DNA of 64,000 nucleotides from Bradyrhizobium yuanmingense (lineage in GTDB: Bacteria; Pseudomonadota; Alphaproteobacteria; Rhizobiales; Xanthobacteraceae): NCBI RefSeq assembly GCF_029167105.1, contig NZ_JARFML010000010.1, positions 124,001-188,000 of the forward strand. Direction: 5' to 3'. How positions within the stretch are numbered: the first letter of the stretch is position 1; each line of letters opens with the position of its first letter. Under the pieces are notes generated by a model. The model saw nothing but the letters and a program-made list of their open reading frames with translations. It was not told the origin of the DNA and did not search any database. The translations under genes were made by a program, and so were the position numbers. Below are positions 21,893-31,092 of this stretch, piece after piece.

Positions 21893-22819
21893 CTAGCCTT
21901 GCTTATTGCGGACCGTGGCCTGCGTCACGATGCTGTTCGGCGGCACACTGTGGGTCAGCCAGACATTGCCGCCGATCGTCGATCCGCGGCCGATGGTGAT
22001 CCGGCCCAAGATCGTAGCGCCGGCATAGATGACGACGTCGTCTTCCACGATCGGATGGCGGGCGTCGCCCTTGATCAAGCTGCCATCGTCGTCGGTCGGG
22101 AAGTGACGGGCGCCGAGCGTGACGGCCTGATAGACGCGGACGTTGTCGCCTATGATTGCGGTCTCGCCGATCACCACGCCGGTGCCGTGGTCGATGAAGA
22201 AGCCAGAGCCGATGCTCGCGCCGGGGTGAATGTCGATCCCGGTGCGGGTATGCGCGATCTCGGCAATCAGGCGAGCGATAAGCCGGGCGCCCAGCCCGTG
22301 CAGGATATGGGCGAGGCGGTGATGAATGATTGCCGTCATCCCGGGATAGCCGATCAGGATCTCGGGAAAATTTCGCGCGGCGGGATCACCGACGAAGGCG
22401 GCCCTGAGGTCATTGATGAGGAGCCCGCGCACGATCGGCAGTCGCGACCCGAATGTCCGGGTCAGTTCGACGGCGTCCTCGCGGTGGAAGCCGGCGGTGA
22501 GCTCGTCGCCGATGAAGAGGGCACCGCGATGGATCTGGTCGCATAACGAGTCCAGGGCGACGCCGAGGGTGTTCCCGACGAAATAGTCGATATTCTCGCC
22601 GTCGAGCTCGGAGCGACCGTAATGCCGTGGAAACAGTGCCGCCGTGAGGCCATCGAGAACCGCCTCCAGGGCTTCGCGCGAGGGGGCCTGGCGCGCTTCG
22701 CCGTCCCTGCGAATGCTGTGCGTCTCGTCCCGGGAGACGCGTAGCTCGGCCACGATCCGGTCGAGCTGCCACCGCCTGGCAGTCGGCTCCGGGTCCGATG
22801 TCGGGATTTCGCGTTTCAT
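21893..22819 (-). CDS. Serine O-acetyltransferase (EpsC/SrpH type)
   Basis: 308 residues. The N-terminal half is helical (YFVGNTLGVALDSLCDQIHRGALFIGDE), and the C-terminal third is a left-handed parallel beta-helix of hexapeptide repeats (IDIHPGASIGSGFFIDHGTGVVIGETAIIG, then GDNVRVYQAVTLGA), ending GGNVWLTHSVPPNSIV. It transfers acetyl from acetyl-CoA to serine, giving O-acetylserine, the carbon acceptor for sulfide in cysteine synthesis. The larger N-terminal part and the sequence pattern are those of the EpsC/SrpH group rather than housekeeping CysE. It is the last gene of a minus-strand series with flavin reductase and monooxygenase genes, so it may supply acceptor when sulfite and sulfide come from organosulfur compounds. 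Confidence 0.88.
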   Translation of the reverse strand: MKREIPTSDPEPTARRWQLDRIVAELRVSRDETHSIRRDGEARQAPSREALEAVLDGLTAALFPRHYGRSELDGENIDYFVGNTLGVALDSLCDQIHRGALFIGDELTAGFHREDAVELTRTFGSRLPIVRGLLINDLRAAFVGDPAARNFPEILIGYPGMTAIIHHRLAHILHGLGARLIARLIAEIAHTRTGIDIHPGASIGSGFFIDHGTGVVIGETAIIGDNVRVYQAVTLGARHFPTDDDGSLIKGDARHPIVEDDVVIYAGATILGRITIGRGSTIGGNVWLTHSVPPNSIVTQATVRNKQG

Positions 22820-22865
22820 GCTGCCCTCGTTTCATGCCGGAGATCGAGAAGCCGCAGGAGTGCTC

Positions 22866-23438
22866 CTACCTGACATGCGCCAGGGGGATGCTGATCTCGG
22901 CGAGCAAATCCAGATCGAAATCGTGCTTTATCTCGATATATTGACCGTTCCAGTATACAAGCCCCGACAGCTGGGGCGACAGCTCGAAGCTCAAGATGCT
23001 GCCGACGATGATCCCATGCGAGTATCGCTCGATGATCTCCTCCACCTGGCACTCGACCGTCGCCAGTGAATTGCCAAGCAGGGGAACGCCGGATAGCCCG
23101 GCCGTCCAGGCGACGCCTTCATAGCGCTGGGCCCCCTTCAGCCTGCCATTGCTGAATCGGCTCGCGAGCTCCTGCTGGTCGGATCCGAGAATGTTGACCC
23201 CGAACACCCTGTGACGCTCGATCGGGGCAAAAGACGAGGCCTGCCGATTGACGCTGACCAGCACGCGCGGCGGGCTCGCGCTGAGTGAGGTCAGCGACGT
23301 GACCGTCATGCCCGTGATGTCGTCGTCGCGGCCGGCCGTGATGATGCTGACGCCACCGGCGAGGCGGCGCATCACGGCGCGGAACTGGTGCTCGATCTCA
23401 TTGCTGTCAGTGACGAGATGGATGTCCGACTTTCCCAT
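22866..23438 (-). CDS. Flavin reductase family protein (NAD(P)H:FMN reductase of a two-component monooxygenase)
   Basis: 190 residues from ATG 23438 with GGAGAG upstream. The flavin-reductase split-barrel pattern is present: FRAVMRRLAGGVSIITAG near the start, GMTVTSLTSLSASPPRVLVSVNRQASS, and FGVNILGSDQQELASRFS. It supplies reduced FMN to the neighbouring DszC/SfnB-like (23485) and LLM-class (27624, 28732) monooxygenases. The gene lies 46 bp after the oxygenase gene in the same direction, the typical layout of sulfur-acquisition operons. The longer upstream frame over the oxygenase gene is a shadow. Confidence 0.9.
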   Translation of the reverse strand: MGKSDIHLVTDSNEIEHQFRAVMRRLAGGVSIITAGRDDDITGMTVTSLTSLSASPPRVLVSVNRQASSFAPIERHRVFGVNILGSDQQELASRFSNGRLKGAQRYEGVAWTAGLSGVPLLGNSLATVECQVEEIIERYSHGIIVGSILSFELSPQLSGLVYWNGQYIEIKHDFDLDLLAEISIPLAHVR

Positions 23439-23484
23439 GTCTGTCTCTCCTTGCGTCGGACCGTCGAATGCGGCGCCATCCTGC

Positions 23485-24717
23485 CTAGAAGAAGCCTTTC
23501 GCCGGCAACGGCGTGCCGCTGATTTCGTACTGGCCGATCGAGCGCGCCTTGTAGGTGGTCGGATTGTGCGACGACAGCGTACGCGCATTACGCCAGTGCC
23601 GGTCGAAATTGGTGACCTTCTTGGTCGCCGACGCGCCGCCGACGTCGAACAGCAGGCTGCCGCCGCGGATGGCGAAATCGTCCGCGACAATCTTGGCCTT
23701 GGCCGAGAGCAACGCGGCGGTGTGGGCGGCTTCCGCGGCGTTCGATGCGCCCGCGTCGAAGGCATCGGTCGCGACGTCGAGCGCCTCGGCGGCCGCCAGC
23801 ACCACCGTTTCGGCCGCGAACGCACCGCTGGCGATCTGGCCGACGGTCTGCTGCAGCAGGGGATCGTCGGTCGGAACTTCGGTCGGCGCGTAGTAGAAGG
23901 TGCGCTTGCGCGATTGGACGAGGGCGGTCGCATCGCGCAAGGTTGCGCGTGCAATGCCGGCTACGATCGCGGTCAGGAACAGCTGCGCGAACGTGTTGGA
24001 GTAGGGTACGCCATAGCCGGTGTCGGGCGTGTCGAAGACGATCTCCTGGCGCTTGACCTTGACGTTCCGGAAGTGTGTCGTGCCGGTTGCGGTAAGCCGT
24101 TGTCCGAGCCCATCCCAATCGTCGACCAGCTCGATACCCTCTCGCTTGATGGGAACGATCGTCGCGCCGGTCGCTCCAGAAGGATCGGCGGCGCGGACCA
24201 GGACATAGTCGGAGTACAGCGTGCCGGTGCTGTAATATTTGGTGCCGTTGAGGAGGTAGTCACCGTTTCCGTCCGGCGTGAAGGTGGTGCCCGGCGTGAC
24301 ATTGCCGACGCGCGGGCTTTCGAGCTCGGTGGTGGCGAGCCCGATGATCGCGCCTTGCGCGACGGCCTTCTGCCAATCGCGGCTCTGCTCGTCCTTGGGC
24401 GTACGCACCAGCCGTTCCACCACGCTGAAATGGTTGCGCAGGATATGCGCGACATTGGCGTCGGCCTCGCCGAGGCGGATGACGAAGGCGAAGAGATCCC
24501 GGATCGAGCTGCCGGCGCCGCCAGCGTCCACGGGAAGCCGCAGCGCGCCGAGACGGGCGCGGCGGATGAGATCAATGACTTCGAAGGGCAGCACGCGGTC
24601 GCGTTCCCGCGCACTCGCGCCTTCTGAGATCTGGTTGAGCAGCGCTTCCAGTTCCGGCGACGCAGTCTTGAGCGGCTCCGATGTGCCGAGCGAGGGCGCA
24701 GATACGGTCTTGTTCAT
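23485..24717 (-). CDS. Acyl-CoA-dehydrogenase-fold monooxygenase (DszC/SfnB-like)
   Basis: 410 residues from ATG 24717. The acyl-CoA dehydrogenase fold is clear: IRRARLGALRLPVDAGGAG, SFVVERLVR-like helix near NVAHILRNHFSVVERL, the flavin-binding GLATTELESPRVGNV, and a C-terminal helical domain ending ARSIGQYEISGTPLPAKGFF. Members that lie next to flavin reductases and sulfonate importers are FMNH2-dependent oxygenases (DszC on dibenzothiophene, SfnC on dimethyl compounds) rather than true dehydrogenases. It should open the attack on a thioether or sulfone. It is followed by the reductase gene and preceded by the Tat-exported binding protein gene. Confidence 0.88.
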   Translation of the reverse strand: MNKTVSAPSLGTSEPLKTASPELEALLNQISEGASARERDRVLPFEVIDLIRRARLGALRLPVDAGGAGSSIRDLFAFVIRLGEADANVAHILRNHFSVVERLVRTPKDEQSRDWQKAVAQGAIIGLATTELESPRVGNVTPGTTFTPDGNGDYLLNGTKYYSTGTLYSDYVLVRAADPSGATGATIVPIKREGIELVDDWDGLGQRLTATGTTHFRNVKVKRQEIVFDTPDTGYGVPYSNTFAQLFLTAIVAGIARATLRDATALVQSRKRTFYYAPTEVPTDDPLLQQTVGQIASGAFAAETVVLAAAEALDVATDAFDAGASNAAEAAHTAALLSAKAKIVADDFAIRGGSLLFDVGGASATKKVTNFDRHWRNARTLSSHNPTTYKARSIGQYEISGTPLPAKGFF

Positions 24718-24739
24718 GATCGGCCTGTGGGTCACGTTT

Positions 24740-25744
24740 CTAGAGCTGGGCGAGATGGTCGGTGACCTTGACCGGCTCCGGCAAGACCTTGCGGGCGACG
24801 AGCCAGTCGGCGGCCTTTTGCAACTCGCTGATGAAGCGCTCGTCATTGACGGCGAAGTAGCGATACTTCCGCTTCAATGCGATGAATTGGTCGCGAACCT
24901 CGTCGCTGTATTTCCCGGCCTTCTGGGCGATGTACTCGGCGTCCTTGCCGTTCTCCGAAATCCACTTACCTTCGGCGCGGAACGCATCGTTCACGGCGCG
25001 CACCAGCGCGGGATTGTCGGTGGCGAATTTGCGCGTGGTCAGGTACGAGGTGTAGTCGATCTGGAAGTCGAGATCGCGGCCCTCAAGGAAGATGTTATGC
25101 GCCTTGTATTCGAGCCGCGCGATATCGACGCCGGGGCTCCACATCGACCAGGCGTCGACCTTGCCGGAGGCGAGCGCAGGCGCGGCATCGGGCGGATTGA
25201 GATAGACGAATTTGACCTTGGAACGGTCGACCTTGTGCTTCTCGAGCGCGGCCACCAGCAGGAATTCGCCGAGGCCGGAGCGGTTGACCGCGACCGACTT
25301 GCCGACGAGGTCCTCGACCTTATCGATGCCGGAGCCGTCCTTGGCGATAATCGCCGTGGTGCGGGGCTCGTAAACCACGAACTGGGTGAACACCAGCGGC
25401 GAACCGGCGATGATCGCGGCCAGCGCAGGGGTCGTGCTGCCGCCGAAGCTGAAATCGGCGCTGCCTCCGGTGACGGCCTGCAACGTCGGGGCGTGGTTCG
25501 GGAAGGGCCCGAGCCATTCGACCTTGATGCCGTCCTTGGCCAGCACCTTCTCGAACTCGCCGCGTTCCTTGGCGATCAGATTGAGACCGCTCATGCCCCA
25601 GGTCAGGCGAACCGTATCCGTGGTGCGGCCAGTTGCGGCCTCGGCAAAGTCGCCGATGTTCAGGCCGGCGAGGGCGCCAACGCCGAAGGCCGCGGTGCTG
25701 AGAAAGCTACGGCGGGACGGCTTGGAGATGGAAGAGTCGGACAT
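24740..25744 (-). CDS. ssuA-like: Tat-exported ABC transporter substrate-binding protein (sulfonate type)
   Basis: 334 residues. The N-terminus KPSRRSFLSTAAFGVGALAGL is a twin-arginine signal. The mature protein shows the SsuA/TauA pattern (VRLTWGMSGLNLIAKERGEFE, GGSADFSFGGSTTPALAAI, VVYEPRTTAIIAKDGSGI). It binds an organosulfur ligand such as an alkanesulfonate and hands it to the ATPase and permease encoded upstream (25763, 26488). The exact ligand is not determinable. Confidence 0.88.
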   Translation of the reverse strand: MSDSSISKPSRRSFLSTAAFGVGALAGLNIGDFAEAATGRTTDTVRLTWGMSGLNLIAKERGEFEKVLAKDGIKVEWLGPFPNHAPTLQAVTGGSADFSFGGSTTPALAAIIAGSPLVFTQFVVYEPRTTAIIAKDGSGIDKVEDLVGKSVAVNRSGLGEFLLVAALEKHKVDRSKVKFVYLNPPDAAPALASGKVDAWSMWSPGVDIARLEYKAHNIFLEGRDLDFQIDYTSYLTTRKFATDNPALVRAVNDAFRAEGKWISENGKDAEYIAQKAGKYSDEVRDQFIALKRKYRYFAVNDERFISELQKAADWLVARKVLPEPVKVTDHLAQL

Positions 25745-25762
25745 GATGGCCTTCCGTTTGAA

Positions 25763-26491
25763 TCAGTGGGTGGAGTGCGAATTCACGCCGAGCTCGGCAA
25801 GGAGCTCGCTGCGCGAGATGGGTGTCGAGCCGTTGCGCGCGGCGCGGTGCTCGTAGGCGATGGCGCCGTTCCGCATCACCAGGATGCGATCCGCCAGAGC
25901 AATCGCTTCGTCGACGTCGTGCGTGACGAGCAGAACGCCCGGCTGATGGTTGGCGACGAGCTCGCGAACGAGCTCATGCATGCGGATGCGGGTGAGCGCG
26001 TCCAATGCGGCAAACGGCTCGTCGAGGAGCATGAGCTCTGGCTGCTGCACCAGCGCGCGGGCCAGCGCGACGCGCTGGGCCTGTCCGCCGGACAAATTGC
26101 GCGGCCAATCGTCGAGACGGTCGCCAAGGCCCACCTCGGTCAACGCTTCGGCCGCGCGCTCGCGTGCGTCCGGCACCTGCAAACCAAGCGAGACGTTGCG
26201 CCAGAGGCTGTCCCAGGGCAGAAGCCGGTGCTCCTGGAATACCACCGCCGGCCGGCGCGGCGCGACGATGCGCCCGCCCTGGATCGAGTCCAAGCCGGCG
26301 AGCGCCCGCAGCAATGTCGTCTTGCCGCAGCCGCTTTCGCCCAGCAGGGCGACGAACTCGCCCCGTTCGATGCGCAAGTTCAGCTTTTCGATGACCACGC
26401 GGCTGCCGTAGCTGCGCACGAGATTGCTGACGATGACGGCCGGGCCGGTTTCGAATGAAGCGGGCGACAGTGGAGCCACGTGAGCGTTCAT
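25763..26491 (-). CDS. ssuB-like: ABC transporter ATP-binding protein (sulfonate type)
   Basis: 242 residues, ATPase of the same importer. Walker A (GESGCGKTT), signature LSGGQAQR, Walker B with LLDEPFAALDALT and the His-loop VTHDVDEA are all present, and the domain is of SsuB length. The start overlaps the end of the permease gene by 4 bases (ATGA-type), and the binding-protein gene follows after 18 bp, so the transport genes are cotranscribed on the minus strand. Confidence 0.92.
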   Translation of the reverse strand: MNAHVAPLSPASFETGPAVIVSNLVRSYGSRVVIEKLNLRIERGEFVALLGESGCGKTTLLRALAGLDSIQGGRIVAPRRPAVVFQEHRLLPWDSLWRNVSLGLQVPDARERAAEALTEVGLGDRLDDWPRNLSGGQAQRVALARALVQQPELMLLDEPFAALDALTRIRMHELVRELVANHQPGVLLVTHDVDEAIALADRILVMRNGAIAYEHRAARNGSTPISRSELLAELGVNSHSTH

Positions 26492-27360
26492 CGGGCTGCC
26501 CCATAATTCGGATGCCAGGCGAGCAGGCGCCGTTCGAGAAAGCGTGCAATTCCGTCGGCCGCGACGCCGATGAGCGCATAGATCACGATGGTCAGCACGA
26601 TCACGTCGGTGCGCAGGAATTCACGCGCGTCCATGGCGAGAAAGCCGATGCCAGCCTGCGCGCCGATGGTTTCAGCCACAACCAGCGCCAGCCATGCCGT
26701 CGCGAGCGCGTAGCGGACCCCGGTCAGGATCGACGGCAAAGCGCCCGGAAGGATGATGCGGCGGATCAGCTGAAGCGAGCTCAGGCCCTGAACGCGACCG
26801 AGTTCGAGCAATTTTGGATCGACCTGGCGAATACCGAGGACCGTGTTGATGTAGATCGGGAAGGTGACGCCGAGGGCCACCAGGAAGATCTTCTGAGTCT
26901 CGCCGACGCCAAGCCAGACGATGACCAGGGGCAGCGCTGCGAGGAACGGGATGGCCCGGATCATCTGCACACTGCGGTCGATTGCGGCTTCGGCGATGCG
27001 GGAGAAACCGACGAGAATGCCAAGGCCGCCACCGACGGCCGTGCCGATCGCGAATCCCGCGGCGGCCCGCAGCAGGCTTACGCCGAGATCGTTGAGCAGT
27101 GTCCCCGTGGTCGCGAGCTTGAACGCGGTCCGGATCACCTTGCTCGGTGCGGGGAGGATATGCGGCGAGAGCCATCCGGCTTGCGCGAGCCATTCCCAGA
27201 TGGCGACAAGCACGACCGGCGCCAGCCATGACAGAAGCTGAAGGCCCCGCGCGCCTGGCCTTCTGCTTGCAGCGGTCGGAGCGAGTGCGCTGTTGCCGCT
27301 TTGCGCCGACGGCGCACTGTTAGCACCGATCGCGGCACGATCGATGCCGCTCAGTTCCAT
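26488..27360 (-). CDS. ssuC-like: ABC transporter permease (sulfonate type)
   Basis: Membrane subunit of about 290 residues. Hydrophobic segments begin near LLSWLAPVVLVAIWEWL and end at LTIVIYALIGVAADGIARFLE; the ATPase contact loop is seen as GRVQGLSSLQLIRRIILPGALPSI. ATG 27360 is the chosen start; in-frame alternatives at 27399 and 27423 would add a short polar stretch. It lies at the head of a minus-strand operon that runs through ATPase, binding protein, oxygenase, reductase and serine acetyltransferase genes, and is divergent from the LLM monooxygenase gene at 27624. Confidence 0.86.
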   Translation of the reverse strand: MELSGIDRAAIGANSAPSAQSGNSALAPTAASRRPGARGLQLLSWLAPVVLVAIWEWLAQAGWLSPHILPAPSKVIRTAFKLATTGTLLNDLGVSLLRAAAGFAIGTAVGGGLGILVGFSRIAEAAIDRSVQMIRAIPFLAALPLVIVWLGVGETQKIFLVALGVTFPIYINTVLGIRQVDPKLLELGRVQGLSSLQLIRRIILPGALPSILTGVRYALATAWLALVVAETIGAQAGIGFLAMDAREFLRTDVIVLTIVIYALIGVAADGIARFLERRLLAWHPNYGAAR

Positions 27361-27623
27361 ATTGCTCAAGACGCGAGACCTCGTTTTCACGCACTGCATT
27401 TGATGCAGAAAGCGTGACGGCAATCACCTGCCGTCTCCACAAAATGTCCCACGAAATCGGGTCGACAGAAATAGAGCGGTATTTCAATTGTCGCTTGCTG
27501 CGGAGTGATCTGCTGTCGTCGCAGCGAGGATGCGCGACAAAGATAATCTTTTGATGCGCGTCTGCTTGAACTTGCGCCAACGATTGGCGAGAACGGCGAA
27601 CGTCGAGAGAGTTACGGGAGAGA

Positions 27624-28718
27624 ATGATGACGGCTGCACCTCTTCGCTTCGGCATCTGGGCGCTGGTGCATGGGCCGCGTGCCGCGCATCAGGACCCGGA
27701 GGAGCCCTATGATGCCTCCTGGGAACGCAATCGTGATCTCATCCTGGCGGCCGAGCAACTCGGGTACGATTCGACGCTGATCGCGCAGCACACGATCAAT
27801 CCGCATCAGGAGGATCTCGATCAGCTCGAAGCCTGGAGCGCGGCCGCCGCGATCGCCGCGCTGACGCAGCGCATCGAGATCATCGCTGCGATCAAGCCGT
27901 ATCTCTATCACCCGGTCGTGCTGGCGAAGCTCGCGCTCGGGATCGAGAACATCAGCCGTGGCCGTTTTGCGATCAATCTGGTCAATGCCTGGAACCGGCC
28001 CGAGCTGGAGAAGGCCGGGATCGGCTTTCCCGAGCACGATGCCCGCTATGCTTACGGCAAGGAGTGGATCTCCGTCGTGTCTCGCCTGATGGAGGGCGAG
28101 CGCCTCAATTTCAGCGGCGATCACTTCAACGTCACGGACTATGCGCTGCGGCCGACCAGCCTGTACCGCAAGCGCCCCGCCATCTATGTCGGCGGGGAAT
28201 CCGAGCCCGCGCGCGATCTGGTCGCCGGCCATGGCGATGTCTGGTTCATCAATGGCCAGCCGCTCGATGATGTCGCCGGCCTGATCGCCGATGTCGTGGC
28301 GCGGCCGCGCGGTTCAGCGCCGCCATTGCGCTTCGGTCTGTCCGCCTTTGTCGTGGCACGCGAGACTCGTGATCAGGCGCAGGTCGCCTATGAGCGGCTG
28401 CTCAGCCTTGCGGCCAAGGACGCGCCGATGAAGGCGATCCAGAAGCAGAATACCGACCCGAAAGTCGTGATGATGCAGACGATGCAGAAGACGCCGCGGG
28501 TCGGCAGCAACGGCGGCACGGCCGCGGGGCTGGTCGGCAGTTACGATGAGGTTGCGGCGCGCATCGAGGCATTCCATGCCGCCGGTATCGAACTCTTCAT
28601 GCTGCAATTCCAGCCGTTCGAGGCAGAGATGCGGCGTTTTGCGGAGGAGATCATCCCTCGTGTCCGGGCCGGACAATCGGCCAGGCCTGCTGCGAAGCTG
28701 GCCCATCCCTTAGGATAA
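27624..28718 (+). CDS. LLM-class FMNH2-dependent monooxygenase (SsuD/SfnG-like)
   Basis: 364 residues, start ATG 27624 behind ACGGGAGAG. The TIM-barrel signature of luciferase-like enzymes is visible: LRFGIWALVHGPRA, AAEQLGYDSTLIAQHT, VVLAKLALGIENISRGRFAINLVNAWN and VGGESEPARDLVAGHGDVWF. Length and sequence are those of alkanesulfonate (SsuD) and dimethylsulfone (SfnG) monooxygenases, which use FMNH2 and O2 to release sulfite. The gene is divergent from the SsuABC-like operon and convergent with 28732; flavin would come from the reductase at 22866. Confidence 0.9.
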   Translation: MMTAAPLRFGIWALVHGPRAAHQDPEEPYDASWERNRDLILAAEQLGYDSTLIAQHTINPHQEDLDQLEAWSAAAAIAALTQRIEIIAAIKPYLYHPVVLAKLALGIENISRGRFAINLVNAWNRPELEKAGIGFPEHDARYAYGKEWISVVSRLMEGERLNFSGDHFNVTDYALRPTSLYRKRPAIYVGGESEPARDLVAGHGDVWFINGQPLDDVAGLIADVVARPRGSAPPLRFGLSAFVVARETRDQAQVAYERLLSLAAKDAPMKAIQKQNTDPKVVMMQTMQKTPRVGSNGGTAAGLVGSYDEVAARIEAFHAAGIELFMLQFQPFEAEMRRFAEEIIPRVRAGQSARPAAKLAHPLG

Positions 28719-28731
28719 GCGGTCGCGACGA

Positions 28732-30072
28732 TCAGGCCGAGGCGACTGCAGGCGGGTGCTTCGTATAGCGGCTCGCCGGCCGTGGCAGTCCGAAATGGTC
28801 GCGCAACGTCGTGCCCGTATACTCGGTCCGGAACAGTCCGCGCCTCTGCAGGATCGGCACCACGGTATCGACGAAGGTCTCCAGCCCCGTGGGCAGAACA
28901 TCCGGCATCAGGTTGAAGCCGTCGGCAGCGCCTGCCTTGAACCAGGTTTCGATATCGTCGGCAATCTGCTCCGGCGTGCCCACGATGATGCGATGACCAA
29001 CGCCCCCGCCGAGCGCGCGGATCAATTGGCGGACGGTGAGGTTGCCGCGGCGGGCGATGTTCACGGTACCCTGGAACATGGTGTGATTGGCGTTCGCCGG
29101 AAGCGGCAATGGATTGGGAAGCGGCTTGTCGAGTTCGAGCAGAGCAGGATCGATCTGCAGCGTGCCGGCAAGCCGTGCCAGGCTGTATTCGATCGGCACC
29201 AGTTCCCAAAGCTCATCTTGCCGACGCTTTGCTTCGGCTTCCGTGCTGCCGATGACGGTCGCAAGTCCCGGCAGAATGACAATGGAATCACCGGAGCGGC
29301 CGTAAGCCGCAGCACGCGTGCGCAGATCGCGCGCGTAGGCGACGCCTTCCTCGATCGACTGCGCCAGCGTGAACACGGCTTCCGCATAGGCGGCGGCGAA
29401 GTCGCGCCCATCGTTGGAGCCGCCGGCCTGCACCGTTACCGGCCGTCCCTGCGGCGAGCGCGGGACGTTCAGCGGCCCGGCCACCGTATAATGCGGGCCG
29501 CGATGCGCGATCGGGTGCACCTTCGACGTATCGACAAATCGCGCGCTCGCCTTGTCGCCGACGAAGGCGTCGTCCTCCCAGCTGTCGAACAGGGCGTGAA
29601 CGACCTCCGTGAATTCCTTGGCCCGCTCGTAGCGGGCCTTGTGTTCCAGCGCGCCCGAGAGGCCGAAATTGCGGCTCGACGCGGCATCTGCGGTGGTGAC
29701 CGCGTTCCATCCCGAGCGGCCGCCGCTCGCGTGATCGAGCGACACGAAGCGGCGCGCAATGTTGTAGGGCTCGTTATAGCTCGTCGATACCGTCCCGATC
29801 AGGCCGACATGCGTTGTGGCGGCCGCGACCGTTGCCAAAATTATGGTCGGCTCCAGCGACGTGAACGACCGATAGTCGATGCGATCATTCACGGCCGGCG
29901 AATCCGCCAGAAAAATCGCGTCGAGCTTGCCGCGCTCGGCAATCTGCGCCACGCGGACGTAATGACCGAGGTCGAAGAATGCGCGCGGATCACTGTCGGG
30001 CAGGCGCCAGGCTGACGGATAGACGCCGGAGTGAAGCAGGTTGACGTTCAGGTGTAGTTGACGTGGCAGCAT
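28732..30072 (-). CDS. LLM-class monooxygenase, NtaA/SnaA/DszA family
   Basis: 446 residues, the characteristic larger size of the nitrilotriacetate/DBT-sulfone monooxygenase group. N-terminal LHLNVNLLHSGVYPSAW, FFDLGHYVRVAQIAERGKLDAIFLAD, SLDHASGGRSGWNAVTT and C-terminal GFNLMPDVLPTGLETFVDTVVPILQRRG all fit DszA, which oxidises DBT sulfone with FMNH2. Substrate range in this family is broad (aminopolycarboxylates, sulfones, pristinamycin intermediates). With a sulfonate binding protein gene upstream on the same strand (30130), a sulfur-releasing role is favoured. It ends 13 bp from the convergent SsuD-like gene. Confidence 0.9.
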   Translation of the reverse strand: MLPRQLHLNVNLLHSGVYPSAWRLPDSDPRAFFDLGHYVRVAQIAERGKLDAIFLADSPAVNDRIDYRSFTSLEPTIILATVAAATTHVGLIGTVSTSYNEPYNIARRFVSLDHASGGRSGWNAVTTADAASSRNFGLSGALEHKARYERAKEFTEVVHALFDSWEDDAFVGDKASARFVDTSKVHPIAHRGPHYTVAGPLNVPRSPQGRPVTVQAGGSNDGRDFAAAYAEAVFTLAQSIEEGVAYARDLRTRAAAYGRSGDSIVILPGLATVIGSTEAEAKRRQDELWELVPIEYSLARLAGTLQIDPALLELDKPLPNPLPLPANANHTMFQGTVNIARRGNLTVRQLIRALGGGVGHRIIVGTPEQIADDIETWFKAGAADGFNLMPDVLPTGLETFVDTVVPILQRRGLFRTEYTGTTLRDHFGLPRPASRYTKHPPAVASA

Positions 30073-30129
30073 TCGAATTCCAGAGGTCAGCTTTGTCCGA
30101 TCGGGAGGCGCACGAAGATGGGCTCCCGA

Positions 30130-31092
30130 TCAAGACCCTTTCGGCGACCAGATCTTGATGGTCGTGGTGTCGAGCTTCACCGGGATCAAACCCTCGGCGT
30201 GGAATGCATCGGCAATGCGCTGCTGCTCCGACAGGCCTGGTCCGGTGACTGCGCCCACCTGATAGGAGCGGTGGCTGTTCGCTTCTTCGACGATTGCCGC
30301 GTCGATACCCCAAAGCCCGGCGAGCAATGTAGCGGCGTCCTTTGGCTGCGCCTTCACCCATTTGCCGGTTGCGGCAAGCTTGGTGAAGATCACATTCAGC
30401 ACCTCGGCATGCTTATCCGCATAGGCGGCCGACGCGAGGTAATAGCGCTTGTAGCTCGCAAGGCCGTTGCTGCCGTCGGACAGGATCCGGCCCTTGGTCT
30501 GATGCAGGGCGCTGGTCAGGAACGGATCCCAGGCGACCCAGGCATCGACATTGTTGCTGACAAACGCCGCACGGCCGTCCGCCGGCGTCAGATAGGCGGG
30601 CGTGATGTCCTTGAAGCTGAGCCCGGATTTCGCCAGCGCCGCAAGCAGTAGATAGTGGCTGCCGGCGCCCTTGGTCACCGCGATCTTCTTGCCCTTGAGA
30701 TCGGCAACGGTCTTGATGGTTGTAGACTGCGGCACGACGATCGCCTGCGCTGCCGGCGAGGCGGCTTCCTCGGCGACATAAGCGAGCTTGGCGCCGGCGG
30801 CCTGCGCGAAGATCGGCACGGTGTCGGCGACATCAGCGCCGAAATCGATGCTGCCGATGTTGATGGCTTCCAGCAGCGGCAGGCCGCTGGTGAACTCGTG
30901 CCAGGAGATGGTGACGCCGAGCGGCGCGAGCGCCTTCTCCAACTCGCCGTTCGTCTTCAGGATCGCCGTCAGCGTCGAGGATTTCTGATAGCCGATGCGG
31001 ATCTCTTCGGACTGGGCGGGTTGAGCGCACACGATGGTGCAGAGGCTCAGTGAAGCTGCGGCGAGCGCTCGCAAGGACATTCGGAGTTGCAT
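30130..31092 (-). CDS. ssuA-like: Aliphatic sulfonate ABC transporter substrate-binding protein (orphan)
   Basis: 320 residues from ATG 31092, which has CAGGA 8 bases upstream. A Sec signal peptide is visible (MSLRALAAASLSLCTIVCAQPAQSEE, cleaved near residue 30), and the mature start EIRIGYQKSSTLTAILKT matches SsuA. The DYFGADVADTVPIF-like and GSHYLLLAALAKSGL segments and VDAWVAWDPF are typical of sulfonate-binding proteins. No permease or ATPase gene is next to it; it probably uses one of the SsuBC-type pairs in the window. It precedes the DszA-like gene on the same strand, which may use the imported compound. Confidence 0.87.
   Translation of the reverse strand: MQLRMSLRALAAASLSLCTIVCAQPAQSEEIRIGYQKSSTLTAILKTNGELEKALAPLGVTISWHEFTSGLPLLEAINIGSIDFGADVADTVPIFAQAAGAKLAYVAEEAASPAAQAIVVPQSTTIKTVADLKGKKIAVTKGAGSHYLLLAALAKSGLSFKDITPAYLTPADGRAAFVSNNVDAWVAWDPFLTSALHQTKGRILSDGSNGLASYKRYYLASAAYADKHAEVLNVIFTKLAATGKWVKAQPKDAATLLAGLWGIDAAIVEEANSHRSYQVGAVTGPGLSEQQRIADAFHAEGLIPVKLDTTTIKIWSPKGS

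Noticed and set aside
21767..22546. 259-codon plus-strand frame
   Set aside because: It lies antisense to the serine acetyltransferase gene, has no ribosome site, and reads as the complement of hexapeptide repeats.
23588..24118. Arginine-rich 176-codon frame on the minus strand
   Set aside because: It is an out-of-frame shadow of the DszC/SfnB-like monooxygenase gene; composition and lack of motifs show no independent protein.
23248..24627. 459-codon plus-strand frame
   Set aside because: Antisense to the oxygenase and flavin reductase genes; content is only mirror codons of those genes.
24278..26458. 726-codon plus-strand frame
   Set aside because: Long open antisense frame caused by high third-position GC over the ssu-like genes; no recognisable domain.
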